Source of the DNA: Cyanophora paradoxa
Taxonomy: Eukaryota; Glaucocystophyceae; Cyanophorales; Cyanophoraceae
Assembly (NCBI GenBank): GCA_004431415.1
Contig: QPMI01000106.1
Span: forward strand, 186,001 to 250,000
Length of the DNA stretch: 64,000 bases
Reading direction: 5' to 3'
Position numbers and translations under genes: made by a program. Positions within the stretch are counted from its first letter, which is position 1; every line of letters starts with the position of its first letter. The notes beneath the pieces were generated by a model. It was given only the letters and a program-made list of their open reading frames with translations. It searched no databases and had not been told where the DNA came from. Shown here one piece after another: positions 22,073-34,016 of this stretch.

Positions 22073-23817
22073 ATGGCGAGCCCCCGCCGACCCCAGCGCC
22101 AGCCCACGCCGTGCACGCACGGGCCACCGAGCTCGGCGTTCGCCGTCGCACTCCGCGGATCGGCGCGGTTCGCGGGCGTCCCACTTGTGCTTGCCGGACC
22201 GGCCGCGTCGACCGGCGAGCGCTGCATGTGCCAATCGAGGTGCCGGCGTGCAAGCGCCGCAGCGAGTCCACGGCCGCTGCGGCAGAGCGAGTTCACGCAC
22301 TCGGGCTACCGGGACCGCTTCTTCGGTTCCAGGGCCGCGCGCGCCCCCCCGGCGGCGGTCCCCGTCCCCGTTTCGAGCGGCCTGCTGCCGCTGGACGCCC
22401 TGCAGCTCCAGCACGCGGCGTCGGCGCTCCTGGCAATCCAGAGCGATGTCTCTGCCTTCCTGCAGCGCGGGCTGCAGAGCGCCGCGCTCCTCGCGGTGCA
22501 GAACGACGCTGAGTTCTTGGACGGGCCCTCGTCCTCGGACCTAGCCCTCTTCCAGCTCTACAGCGCACTTAGCGATTCCGCGCCTTACGTCAGCGCGGCC
22601 TTCTGGGCCGGCGCCCTCTGGTTCGGCTGGAACGAGGAGCGGCGCGGGGCCGAGCCCGTGGTCGAATTCTTCTACAGGCGCGTCGCGCCGCTGCTCGGCG
22701 TGCCAGCTGAGGCGCTGGCGCCTCCGGCGGAGGCGGAGGGCGAAGATGACGGCGTCGTATCCCCCACGGTCCGCACGCCCGCGCCGCGCCGCGCCCCGCG
22801 CCGGCGCCGGCCGACTTGACGACGTCGCCCGGCCGGCGGCGCTCGCTCGGCAGGACCCGTGGGGCCGAGCGGCGCGGCGCAAGGCGGAGGAGGCGGAGGC
22901 GGCGGGGCGCGCGGGCGAGCGCGCGGCGGAGCTCGCGCGCCGCGTCGCGACCCTCCTCAGCGTGGCGCGACCCTGCACCTTTTACCCCTCAAACAATACT
23001 AGAGCGAAGTTGAATAGTTAGAGCTGATCGCCGTACCCACCAGTTCCCCTTCTTCCTGGTGGGGTACATGCTGGACTCGACCATCCAGAGCGTTCTCGGG
23101 GACGGCTGGCCCCTCTCCTCCGGCATCCTCGCCTTCGTTTCGGGTACCCCCCGCCGCTTTCCTCCCCCCTCCCGCATCCGTCCATGAACCCCCCCGCAGC
23201 GCAGGTGTACGAGATCGCGCGGCCGAAGGCCCTGACGCCCGACGAGGCGGAGAAGGCGCGCCCCGTACCCCGCCCACCCCCTTTTGAAAGTTCCACCCGC
23301 CAGGATCCGAACCCGCGCGCGGTGCAGGAGATTCGGCTGGCGGAGGACTTCGCTTCGTTCGCTCGGGAGCGCCTCGAGGCGCGGCCGGACGCCTCCGTCC
23401 ACATCACGGTAGCCCGGAGCCTCCGCCCGCGATCCCCCCCTTCTCCTCCCCCCTTACTCTGCACCCTGTACCCCGCAGGACATCTCTCGGGCCTTCCGCC
23501 TCCAGTTCGGCCGGTGCGCGCGGCTCAGGGCTCCTCAGCTGAACCGGATCCGGCTACCGGTATCCGGCCTGATCGCGCCCGGCCCTGCCCGGCTCGCCCC
23601 TCAGGTACCGCACGGAGTCCCAGCTCCCCGAGGCCGCCATCCGGCGCCTCATGCGGCGCACGTACCCCGCCTCGCCCAGGCGCGCGCGCCCCTCGCCCCT
23701 CGTCCCTCCACCCTCCGCCCGCCCCTCCTCGCCCTGACTCCGCCGGGCAGGACGCGGGGCGGCTTCTACAAGGGCGTCGCCCTCAAGCCCTCGGCCCGCG
23801 ACGCCGCCTTCCGCTGA
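22073..23817 (+). CDS. Unknown protein with a primase-type winged-helix-like C-terminus
   Basis: Exons 22073-22756, 22854-22961, 23044-23143, 23200-23264, 23304-23408, 23479-23513, 23605-23661 and 23751-23817 sum to 1221 nt (406 aa). The N-terminal half is an unrecognised, mostly helical region (ALLAIQSDVSAFLQRGLQ, FFYRRVAPLLGVPAEALA), followed by a charged helix. The C-terminal 80 residues read DFASFARERLEARPDASVHI, DISRAFRLQFGRYRTES, PEAAIRRLMRRTTRGGFYKG and VALKPS. This order resembles the small DNA-binding domain at the end of virus/phage-type D5-like primase-helicases (F..F..E.......v....l...f......RR...G..Y.GV.L). That is a pattern match, not a database result. No helicase motif is present. 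The upstream ATG choice is uncertain. Confidence 0.6.
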
Positions 23818-24279
23818 GGCGCCGGCGGCCTTCAATTCCCTCCCGCGCCCTCTTCGTCCCTAAGCTTTGAGGCCTCTGAGGGCCTTCTTGACCTTCGTTT
23901 GCCAAGTTGCTCCGGCCCCGCGCCGCCCCCCCTCCTACCTACCTAGCCTCTACGTGCACGCGTTCAGTTTTGGATCCCACGCCACTCCCGCCGCCCGGCG
24001 GCCTCTGCCCCAGGCCCCGCGGCCGCGCACGATTTGGAATGCTGAATCCTAAGTTTGTACGCCAAAACACACACAGGAGCCAAATGAACTGAACTGATGA
24101 AGTAAAGGAATGTTCTATCTCGCAAGATTAAAGCTTAGTAAGCAAAGAAATTCAATCGTTATTGCCGTGGGGCGCGCGGCGCGCGGCCGCGCGCCGTCGG
24201 GCGGGGGGCCGCCCCGCCGCCGCCGCCGCGAGGCGCGCGGGGGCAGGCCCCTCTCTCGCGCTGATTCTGGTGCTCCTAC
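23818..24279. other. Convergent intergenic region
   Basis: 462 bp between two gene ends facing each other. Contains CA/AT-rich sequence and a GC-rich block next to the membrane-protein stop. No gene or terminator signal identified. Confidence 0.5.
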
Positions 24280-27200
24280 CTACAGCTGGATGGTCTTGGC
24301 GTTGGGGGCGTTGTCCCGGTAGGTGGGCGCCGGGCCGTACGACGGCTGGCGAGGGACGTCCTGGTACTCGGGGCGGGCGTAGTGGGGCGCGGCGGCCTCG
24401 TGGGCGCCGACGAAGGCGCGGTACCAGCGGCGGCCGATGTAGCGGTTGATGAGGGCGATGAGCAGCTGCACGCCGAGGACCGCCCACTGGAGGATGACGA
24501 GGCCGATGGCGAGGCGGTCGCGGTTGCCCTCCGTGTTGCGCTGGAGCACGAGGATGAGGACGTACGATAGGAGGTGGCCCAGCGTCGTGAAGAAGTCCAT
24601 GATGTTGAAGGCGGGGTCGCGCCACGGGCGGATGATGGCGATGTAGAGCAGCAGGAAGGCGTGGAACACGATGAACGAGGCGAGCTGCACGTACACCTCC
24701 GACTTGTCCGGGTAGTAGATGAGGAGGCCGATGGTGGCGCCGATGAAGAACTTGCGGGCGAGGTCGAAGACGCCGTAGAGGAACGAGAGCCAGTCGAACT
24801 TGTAGTCCTCGTAGAAGATGCCGAACCAGTCGCGGAAGGTCGAGGGCTTGATGAACGAGGCGATGGGGCCGTCCGAGAAGTACTCGGCGCCGACCCAGTC
24901 GCCGACGACGCGCTGGCCGGTGAGCACCGCCGCGATGTTCGAGGGGCGGAAGGCGTGCCAGCAGGCGCGGGCCTGCTTCTGGACGAAGCCGCCCTCGGCG
25001 CGGTAGGGCTTGGCGCGCTTCAGGAAGACGACGAGCTTGTTGATGCGGAGGTACCAGAAGACCAGCAGGGCCACGATGACCATCGGCAGGAACGCGACGA
25101 AGAACTGCGAGCGAAGTCAGCGAGGCCCCCGGGGGTACGGAGTACGCGTGCGGGGGCACGGGGTGCGCACGAGCATGAAGGCCGAGGCCCAGCGCCACTC
25201 GTTCTCGCCCTGGCGGGTGACGGTGGCGAGCGAGACGACGAAGCCGCCGTAGATCCAGACGAGGGTCGCCATCAGGGGCCGGGGCCAGCGGATGGTCGGC
25301 TGCAGCTTGTGGTCGCGGGTGGCGACGCCGCGGTAGACGAAGTAGAGGATGCCCTGGACGATGAGGACGAAGGCGATGGTGAGCATGCCGTAGAAGAGGT
25401 TGCTCTGCACCAGCGTCGACGCCATCGAGTAGGCGCGGAAGTCGCCCACGTAGGTCATCAGGCTCAGGAGGTTGCGCGTGCGGCCGGGGACCGTGAGGTC
25501 GTAGCGAGTCGGGCGCAGCGGGCCGCCCTGGTTGCCCTTGCTGTAGTACCACGGGAGGGGGAAGTGGCCAAGGGCCCAGCCGTTGGCGCGGGTGAACGAG
25601 GCGTAGCTCGCGGGGTAGTGGGGCGCGGCGAGGCCGGTGACCGGGACGTGCTGCAGGTGGTTGGCGAACTGCAGGATGTGGCCGCCGGGGCGGAGCGACG
25701 AGGTCGGGAAGACGGCGGGGCCGCCCGACAGGTCGATCGCGCCGATGGTGCCGGGCTCGAGGATCGACGCGCCGTACTTGTGAGCCTCGCGGTAGCCGAC
25801 TGCGAAGGGCGTGCGCGTGAGCCAGAGAAGCAGCGCGGGCGAACAGGGCGCGGCGCACGGAAGTTGTCGAGCAGGGAGATGCCGATGAAGCCGGCCATGG
25901 TGGCGCCGAAGGCGTAGCCGGTGCGCTCGTACACGGGGTCCACGAGGTAGTCGCAGAAGTCCTGGTAGCCGCCGCCGGGGCAGGGCGAGAGGACCGAGTA
26001 GGTGTAAGTCAGGAGCTTCATGCCACCGGGGGTGCCCGGGGTGGTGGTCGCGCCGTCCGCGACGATCACGAAGGCGGTCAGCTTGTACTGGTCGAAGGCG
26101 ATGGTCGTGTCGACCGCGCGGCTCTTGACGATGGTCGAGCCCCACGGGTACTCGCCGTTGAGCGGGTTCGAGTTGAGGTTGGCCAGGGTCGAGATGGAGG
26201 AGGGGACGGGCATGTTGGTCGTCTCGCTGACCTGGTTGGTCACGACGTCGCCGACGGTCATGTCGGTCGAGGTGAACTGGCGCTGCAGCTGCGAGTTGGT
26301 CATGAACGGCGTGCCGGCGCCGTCGACGAAGCCGAGGCCGCGGGCCGCCGAGGCAATGACTGCCGAGCCCGTGGCCGAGGCGGTGTGGCGGTACGCGTAC
26401 ACGGCGTCCGAGGTGTAGGGCAGGCCGAAGAACACCGGGAAGGGCGAGAAGGACGAGGCGTAGGAGTTGCCGATAGTCGCCGGGGTCGCCGCCTGCACGC
26501 CCTCCATCGCGAGCGTCTCCGCGTCGAGCTTCAGGATCGCCGACGGGACCGAGGCCGCCGCCGTGCGAGTCGCGTCGTAGACCAGAGCCAGGGGGAACCT
26601 GCGGCGGGGCGGGGCGAGGCGCGTCGGACGCCGTGGCGGCGGAAGAAGCGGCGGGGGCGGGGGGCGGGCGGGCGCGGCGGCGGCGCACCAGGCGTAGACC
26701 TTGGCGCGCTCGGTGATGCTGCCGGACGGGTTGTTGGTCACCTTCTCAGTGAACGCCAGGTAGACTGCGGCGCCGCTTCAGGAAAAGAAGGGAAAGGAGC
26801 CGTGCCCCCGGCCGCGCAGGCGGGCGCACTGTACGGGGCCTGCGAGATGAAGGGCGGGTCGCCCGAGACGGGGGCGGCCTTGGTGGTGGTCAGCTTCTGG
26901 CTGCCGGTGAGGGCGAACGACTTGACGTCGAACTTGAGGAGGCGGGCGGTCGAGGGCGACGCGTTGGTGATGCCGGTGAAGGTGGCGCCGCGCACGATGG
27001 TGTAGGTCGCCGAGGCGTCGTTGGCGGGGACGACCTGGGTGGCCAGGAAGACCGAGGAGCCGTCGTCGGTGAGGACGGCGTGCGGCGAGAGGCGCGTCGA
27101 CGGCATCGTGACGAACGCCGCGTTGTTGGCCGTGGTCATCGACGCCGTGCTGTCGGCGTTGCTCGGAATGAGCGACGGGTAGTGGTCCCACACGTGCTGG

Positions 27201-28424
27201 ATCTTGGTAATCGAGAGCGTCCGTAGGTCCACCATGGTGACGGCGTCCGTGGTCTGGGTCGTGCCGACCGGCAGGGAAGTCTTGATCGCTGCCCGGGCAC
27301 GTCAGCTCTGGCGCCAACGAAAGAGAGAGCAAAGCAGGGGGGCGGGCGGACCCTGGGGGACGGCGGCGCCCTGGGCGACGGCGGCGCCCGCGGTGGTGCC
27401 GTAGATGACGGCATCGCGGGTCGTGATGATCGCCGAGCAGGTGCCATCGGGGCTCGGGATGTAGAAGAGCGGGTTGCCCGCGGCGAGGGTGCCGGCGGTC
27501 GGGAAGCCGGTCAGGGCCTGCGCCTTGGGGGTCGCGCCGAAGTTGATCTGGTTGCGGCCGCTGCTGTTCTGGAAGTAGCCGAGGGTGCCGTTGGTCTTCT
27601 GGACTTCGGTCGGGTACAGGCGGATGAAGCCGTCGGTCACGCCGGTGTAGCCGACAACGATGTAGTTGGCGTAGCCGCCAAGACCCGCGCAAGCCGCCGG
27701 AGCTGCGCGAACAACTTCACTTTGCGATTCTCAAGAGACTGGGCGCATAAACGAACCCGCTTGGATGAACTGGATGACGGCGCCAGCGGGGGCCCCGGCG
27801 AGGAGGTTGTACGAGTACTCGGCCTGGATGCGGAGCTTGCCGGGCTCGTTGCCGGAAGCGGTCGGCATGCGGAACCGGCGGAGAGTCCGCTCGGCGCCGC
27901 CCACGCCGATGTCGACCTGCGAATCAAGTTAGGGGCGATTCAGCGAACACGGCGGGCACGGACTCACGAAGTAGCCGTAGTCACCGGTGGCGGTGAAAAG
28001 CTGAGCGCGATCCGCGCCGAGCGGGTCGTACGCGGTGCCCGCGGGGGCCAGGCCGGTGGCCTGAAGGGCGCGGTTCGACGGGAACTGGGTCGGAGCGTTC
28101 TGCTCGTAGATTGCCATCTTAGAAAGTTCGACTGCGAAACAACTCGTCTTAGCGAGAAAACGGAGGATCGGGCAAGATCGGGGCCCTCCGGACCATTGTA
28201 CTGAAGACCTGCGGAAGTCGGCGTTAGCGATCCGCGAGAGAGAGGGGACCGTTACGTGACGCACCAACGTTGCCGGCCGCAGAGATGCACTGGAGGCAGG
28301 CGAAAGCCAGCGCCAGGCACAGAGCAACCGAAACCTGAGGATCGACATCACGGTTAGGGTGAAGGGCACGAAATGGCGGGGCCGCTGGCGTTATTTCGCT
28401 CTCGAAGCGGATTAGAAGAGCCAT
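24280..28424 (-). CDS. Secreted-domain multi-pass membrane protein, TRP/FLC-like
   Basis: Nine exons: 28424-28256, 28131-27968, 27916-27757, 27702-27352, 27288-26830, 26764-26689, 26598-25859, 25799-25171, 25104-24280; total 3573 nt (1190 aa). The N-terminus has a signal-like core (VSVALCLALAFACLQCISAA). A large beta-rich Ser/Thr/Ala/Gly ectodomain of about 600 residues follows, with repeated blocks (YIVVGYTGVTDGFIRL; AIITTRDAVIYGTTAG; SVFLATQVVPAND). The C-terminal half carries about eight hydrophobic segments, among them LFYGMLTIAFVLIVQGILYF, VWIYGGFVVSLATV, MVIVALLVFWYLRI, FFIGATIGLLIYY, FIVFHAFLLLYIAII and VLGVQLLIALINRY. This layout resembles fungal/protist TRP-like FLC channels. The channel call is inference; no pore signature was confirmed. 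It ends in a cytosolic Pro/Tyr-rich tail. Confidence 0.65.
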
Positions 28425-29199
28425 TGGAAGGGCCCGAGTAAGGCTGCGCTGGACAATTTGGGCAGATAGATGGCGCGAAGGGCCTGCGATACTGCAACCG
28501 AAACCGGGAAGGAGGCCCCGACGGCGGTTGTTCGCGACGGCAGTTCCATTTAAGATCCCCGTCCGACTATCGGGCCAAGTTTCGTGGGCGCCAGGCGGCT
28601 GGCTAGGGGGAGGAGCGATTGGGTGGCTGGGAGCCCACGCTATCTTCAGCTTACCCGCCGCATGGTCTCGGTGCTTAAACGACGCCGATGCCGCCGCTGT
28701 TTATTTGCTGCTCTCGGACGAGCTCCTCCTTTTTGATGGCCCTGTGGCTGTACCCCTGCCACCGTGACTAAGTGTACCAAGCACTAAAGCTGACTGAGCA
28801 GTGCCAAGCACTGCGAACTTCGTGCTAAGCAGAAGCAGCGAATGACCTTTATAGCTACAGTTCTCAAGTCGGCTGCGGCAGATGGCGCGCGGGCACTGGC
28901 CAGTGGGATAGCCTCAGCTCACGCCCGCGGCGCTGCCTGTCGCTGCTAGGCCGGCACCGATCGATATCTGCGGCCGTGCGCGAGCATGGGCTAAATTAAA
29001 CTTGAATCTGGCGCTAGAGCTAGCGCTGCGGATGCGATACATTTGAACTCCTCGGCCCAGTGGCTGGGAACGAGTTGCGATTGGCAACGCAAAGAGCAAA
29101 CGGAAATCGAATAAAAGGGGAAGGGCTTCGATATTCTGAACGACTCGGCAACGGGCGAGCGGCCCGGCGGCGAGCGGCGCGCCAGTGGCCTCGGCGTTC
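28425..29199. other. Intergenic region without a recognisable gene
   Basis: Upstream of the TRP/FLC-like gene and downstream of the penta-EF-hand gene. Short frames occur, none supported. Confidence 0.5.
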
Positions 29200-30869
29200 T
29201 TAGACGATGACCTGCCAGTCGAATTCAACGATTCGGAGGGAGCGGCTGGACGGCCTCGCCCGGCCCGCGCCGCGGCGGGCCGGGCCCGGGCTGGGCGGCT
29301 GGGTACCTGGAACACCATCTGGAGGAACTGCTCGTACCCCAGCGTCGCCTGGCCGCGGCCCTGCGTGTCCGCCCTGCGCCGCAGCGGAGTACGAGTCTCA
29401 GAGCTCGAGCCTGGGGCGGCCGTGGTGCTAGAGCTCGGGAGGGCGCCGGGCCGGGCCGGCGCCGGTCAAGTTATAAGCCATAAAATAGGCATGCACATGT
29501 ACTTTTAAGTCCCCATGAGAGGCATAATAGAAGCTATTAACATTTGCATTCTTTAAAGTTCTAGGGCCGGCGCACGCGCGGAACGAGTTGGTCAGCATCC
29601 GTAGCTGCACGCAGAGCTGAATGAAGCGGTCGAAGGGGATGTGGCCTTCTCAGGAGGTCAGTCAGAGTGGTTAGTCGGGCGCTGCCCCGCGGGGGGCACG
29701 GACCCGCCGCACCGCTCTTGTACTTCTGCGCGCCCGACCGCGGGTCAATCATGGAAAAAGACGCCCCCCGAAGGTGTTCAGGGGTACATACCTTCATAAG
29801 GGTACCGACGAACTGGGGGCTGAGGTTGTACCCGAAGGACTTCAGCGCCGTCTGCAGCTCGTTCGAGTCTGCGGGGGTATTAGAGCTCGAAGACGGGTAC
29901 AGGGTGCGGAAGAAGCGGCACCGATGGAGCCCGAGCGATCACGGTCGTAGCTGTCGAAAGTGCCTGCGGGGAGCGGAGTCCGGGCCGGGGCGTCGGGGGC
30001 GGCAGGCGCGAAAAGGCAAGGACCGCTGCCGATCGCAGGCGCCGCACCCTTCCACTGCATCACGTACTGCCACAGGGAGCAGAAGCTCGGAAAGTCGATC
30101 TGGCCGCTCCCGTCCCTGCGCCCGCGCGCGTCAGAGCAGAGTGGCGAACTCGGAAGCTGGGCGCGGGCGGCGGCCCGGGGGGTGACTCGCTTGTCGAAGA
30201 GGTTGATCTGAGCAGGGGGCGCGGGTGCGGCCTGAGCGGGGGCGCAGCGCGCGCAAGGAGCGGCGCGCCGCGGCGCACCATCAGGTGGACAGTGACGGGG
30301 CTGAAGGCGGACCAAGGGCCTGTGGAGCGGGTCACGGAAGCGCGAAGCAGATGCGTGTAGCAGAGACGCCAATGGAAGCAGCGCCGCACCGTTCCGGATG
30401 GCGGTTGCGAGCTCGTTCGCGTCGATGTGCCCGGACTTGTTCGCGTCCACCGCTGAGAAGAACTGCTGGAGCTGCGCCGTCTGCGGGTCCGCATTGGGCG
30501 GCGGCGGCGCGGACGGCGCGTAGCCGCCCTGCGCTTGCTGCTGCTGAGCGTAGAAGCCGCCCGACTGCTGCATCTGCTGGTAGCCTTGCTGCGGGGGTGC
30601 GCCGTATGCGCCCTGCTGAGGGGGAGCTCCGTATGCGCCCTGCTGAGGGGGAGCTCCGTAAGCCTGCCGAGGATTCAGGCGACGGGATGGAATGACTGAA
30701 GAAATGGACAGACCGGTTGTTGGGGGGCGTAGCCTTGGGGCGCATAGCCCTGCGGCGTTGTTCGCTTCACAACGGCGCAAACGGGTGGCCTGGAGCGCGG
30801 CGGCCGCGGGCGGACCTGAGGGGGCTGCCCGTAAGGCTGCTGTCCATACGGCTGCTGTCCAGGATACAT
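29200..30869 (-). CDS. Penta-EF-hand calcium-binding protein (ALG-2/peflin/sorcin-like)
   Basis: Eleven exons: 30869-30816, 30749-30714, 30663-30390, 30319-30279, 30207-30048, 29963-29922, 29868-29792, 29725-29713 (13 nt), 29648-29576, 29373-29307, 29211-29200; 849 nt, 282 aa. The N-terminus is Gly/Tyr/Pro/Gln-rich (YPGQQPYGQQPYGQPPQ, repeated AYGAPPQQG), typical of peflin and ALG-2 relatives. EF-hands follow: FFSAVDANKSGHIDANEL, DGSGQIDFPSF, TFDSYDRDRSGSI with LQTALKSFGYNLS, and EGHIPFDRFIQLCVQL. The end is GYEQFLQMVFQVIV, very close to the ALG-2 C-terminus. EF1 and EF3 keep the Asp/Asn/Ser/Glu ligands. EF2 carries an insertion of about 25 residues (RVTPRAAARAQ...) not seen in the family, so an unusual intron may be hidden there. 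Likely role: Ca2+-dependent adaptor at membranes. Confidence 0.9.
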
Positions 30870-31232
30870 TTTGGCACGAGAGTAGCGGAGGCCGAGCTCT
30901 GCACCACGGCGGAATCAGATGAGACGGGTCCGGAGAGGCAGATCCTAGTCGAGGACGACGACGCCCCGGCGACGCACGTTTCTAGTCGAGGATGACGGCG
31001 CGCCGGCGGAAGCGGGGAGAAGTGGGCGGCTTCGACGTGGGCGCGAACGCTGACGACGGCGGCGTCAGCGACACGAGGCATTCCGGGATGGGCGCGCCTC
31101 CGCGCTCACCACAAGAAGCGGGATTCGCCGGGAGAAGCGGGTTTACGCGCCGAGGGTAAACGAGCCCTGTACCCGGCCCGGCCAGTTCGCGGGGTGTCGT
31201 GATCCTAGTCGGCCGAAGAGGCCAGTGCCAAA
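30870..31232. promoter_or_regulatory. Divergent promoter region, penta-EF-hand / methyltransferase fusion
   Basis: 363 bp between opposite start codons. No clear core-promoter motif found. Confidence 0.35.
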
Positions 31233-34016
31233 ATGGGCCGCACTACGTTCGTTCACAACACATCCGTGCGTCATCACGCCTCCCCGGCCCCCCCTGCCGC
31301 GCGCGCGAGACTTTGTCACGGCCGCGCGCGGCACGCGGCAGCGGGAACGACTGGCGCAGCTAGAACGGCCCAAGCAATCCGGGCACAACGCGAGTGCTAG
31401 CGGCCCTGCGTCGGCTAACCGTTGGCGCTCGCCCCCGCGCAGGACAAGCCGGTTGAGATCAAGAAGTCGGCGGAGGATGTCCTCAAGCTGCTTATGCGTG
31501 TTGAGGAGATCGCCAAGTGCTACCCGGACTGCGAGACCATCGAGAAGACCGGCAACGATGAGTTCTGCTGGACCATGACTGAGAAGCAGGTCTCCACGAT
31601 CAAGATGCGCCTTGTGCACAAGTGCGCTCGTTTTCGCGCGGACATTTAAGCTCGAGACAGGCCGATTGACGCGGCGGCGCTGCCGCGCGGCTCGCCTGCG
31701 GCCCCGCAGGTGCAAGTACTCGCGGTCCGGCAACTCCATCGAGTGGGGCCCCTCGAGCGAGGACCAGCAGCACATTTCGACCGGCAAGTTCACCGTGGCT
31801 GACGCCGGCGACGGCAAGTGCAAGCTCACTGTCGAGTGCAAGCTCGACACCGAGATCCCCATCCCCAGCATGCTCGTGCGGCCCTCCCCGCTCCCCGGCC
31901 TTCCCTTCCTTCAAGCAAGCCGACGCCCGACGCGTGGCGCGCAGATGGGCTTCGCGCGCAAGCTTGGTGAGCGCGAGATGAAGAAGACCTGGAACGCCTA
32001 CGTCGAGGCGATCAAGAAGGCGCGTCCCGCCTCCTTCCGCCAGCCCGCCCGCCCGCAACGCGCCTCGAATGAACCGCGTCGCTCACATATGAAACGCAGG
32101 GCGCCGAGGAGGGCAAGTTCCAGAAGGGCGAGCTCGACTACACCGACCCGCTCGGCGACGTGAGCCGCGTCACTCGCACGCGATTCAGAGGGATAGAGTC
32201 CTCATCGGTTCAAAAAGAAAGAAATCTGAAGCTGGGCGGCGGCGCGCAGATCCTGGAGCAGCGCAACGACCCGAGCGCCCGCGAGAAGAACTACCTCGAC
32301 GTGGTCCGTCCGCCCCGCTCCTCTTCTCCTCGCTCTCGCCCCAAAATTTTGCCTCCCTTCGTTTTCCTGATGCGACCGCCTCTTTACCAGGTGCGGGCGT
32401 ACTACGACGCGGTCACCGACCTGTACCAGACCGGCTGGGGCAGCCACTTCCACTTCGGCGTTCGCCCCGCCCAGCTCGCCCAGCTCTGCCGCGGAGAAGA
32501 AGGCGCGGTGCCGACGCCGCGCCCGTTCGTTCGTTCCTCCCGCGCAGGTCTTCTACGACGAGAAGGAGTCGGCCGAGGTGGCGATCAAGCGCCTCGAGAC
32601 GATGGTCATCAAGGCCGGCAACATCAACGAGAAGTGCTTCGTCCTCGGTACGCTCTGTTGTTCTATTCTTTTCTAGTGGGACTGCTCTGATCAAGTGGGA
32701 CTGTAGATGTCGGCTGCGGCGTCGGCGGCCCGACCTGCAACATTGCGCTCAACACCGGCTGCAAGATCATCGGCCTGAACATCAACCAGAAGCAGGCGCG
32801 CCCGGCTTCCTCCCCTCCTCCTCTTCCTCCTCTTCCTCGCGTCTCACGCCGGCCCGCCCGCGCAGATCGAGCGCGGCCGCGAGCGCGCCAAGGAGCTCTG
32901 CGTGGACCACCTCGTCTCGTTCGGTCCGCCTCGCCCGCCCCGCCTCGCCTCTCTCTCCCGCCTCACGCCCGCCCGCGTAGACAACGCCGACGCGATGAAG
33001 ATGCCCTACGCGGACGCCACCTTTGACGTCATCACCTTCTTCGAATCCGTCTGCCACATGCCCGACAAGAAGGCGAGTTTCGCCGAAACTTCACCGTTGT
33101 TTCCTCTTCTTCTTCTTCTTTCCGGGGCTGAGACGGGACGCGATTCTCGGCGTAGGCGTTCTTCCGGGAATGCTTCCGCGTGCTCAAGCCCGGCGGCCGC
33201 ATCTCGGGGACGGACTGGATGCAGTGCGACAACCCGGACGAGGAGGAGGTGCGGCGCTACGTCGAGCCCATCTGCTCGGCGCACGCCGTGCCCCACATGG
33301 GCTCCGTCCTCTCCTACGCCACCGATCTCGCCGTGCGTTTCCTTCCCTCTCCATTCATCTCCTCTCCTTTCCCTTCGTTTTCTTAAAGAGGGGTACGCTC
33401 TTAGGAGGCCGGCTTCATGGTCTCGACGGCGATCGACCTCCGCGCCGAGGGGGACATCCTCCGCAACTGGGAGATGCTCGACGAGGCGATGATCAAGTCG
33501 TACAAGGAGGTGCTTCTTGCTTTGCTTTTTGCTGTACCCGGCCCTCGCTTCTTCCCCCTTCTGACGCGCTTCGTTCGCAGCGGCCGAAGGAGCTGTACGA
33601 CAAGAACAGCGACCCGCTTATGGACATGCTTCTGACGGGCGGCGTGGGCCTCTCGGAGGGCGCCAAGGCCGGCGTCTTCATCCTCGGGCGCTTCCTCGCG
33701 CACAAGCCGACCTCGGAGCGCCGCTGGGACCCGCCGGCGAGCTACGGCCGCTTCCCGGACGCCGGCCTCGGCATCAAGGAGGTACCCCTCCCCGGCAAGG
33801 TCCGCCCTTTCTTTCTGTACCCGTTCTTTCTTTCGTTCCTTTGTTGATTCCGCGTAGTCGACGGTCGCCGTGGACTCGGTCCTTAAGGACCGCGCCGTCC
33901 AGCGGATCTCCGACGTCGCGGCGCCCAACGCCAAGTCCGATTCGGAGGGCGAGCCCACCTCGAAGAAGCGCAAGGCCGCCGCCGGCGCCTCCCCCGCCAA
34001 GCAGGCCAAGAAGTAG
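31233..34016 (+). CDS. SRPBCC (START-like) domain fused to a sterol C24-methyltransferase-like domain with nuclear-type tail
   Basis: Fifteen exons total 1617 nt (538 aa): 31233-31265, 31443-31621, 31710-31875, 31945-32019, 32100-32159, 32250-32303, 32391-32459, 32548-32647, 32707-32795, 32866-32923, 32981-33072, 33156-33332, 33405-33509, 33581-33781, 33858-34016. Residues about 10-150 form an SRPBCC-like lipid-binding fold (SAEDVLKLLMRVEEIAKCYP, FTVADAGDGKCKLTVECKLD). Next comes YYDAVTDLYQTGWGSHFHFG, a hallmark of sterol methyltransferases. Then come SAM motif I VLDVGCGVGGPTCNIA, the NINQKQIERGRERAKEL region, FDVITFFESVCHMPDKKAFF and VLKPGGRISGTDW. The C-terminus is lysine-rich (SKKRKAAAGASPAKQAKK), like a bipartite nuclear signal. 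Three introns need GC donors. Reaction and substrate are unproven; sterol or related lipid methylation is the family expectation. Confidence 0.85.

Noticed and set aside
24152-25858. A 568-codon minus-strand open frame rich in Arg, His, Pro and Leu
   Set aside because: It is a shifted frame of the TRP/FLC-like gene. The overlapping frame (24280-25104) has membrane segments and normal composition.
24574-25917. A 447-codon plus-strand open frame rich in Glu, Val, Arg and Gly
   Set aside because: Antisense shadow of the membrane-protein exons, with no motifs.
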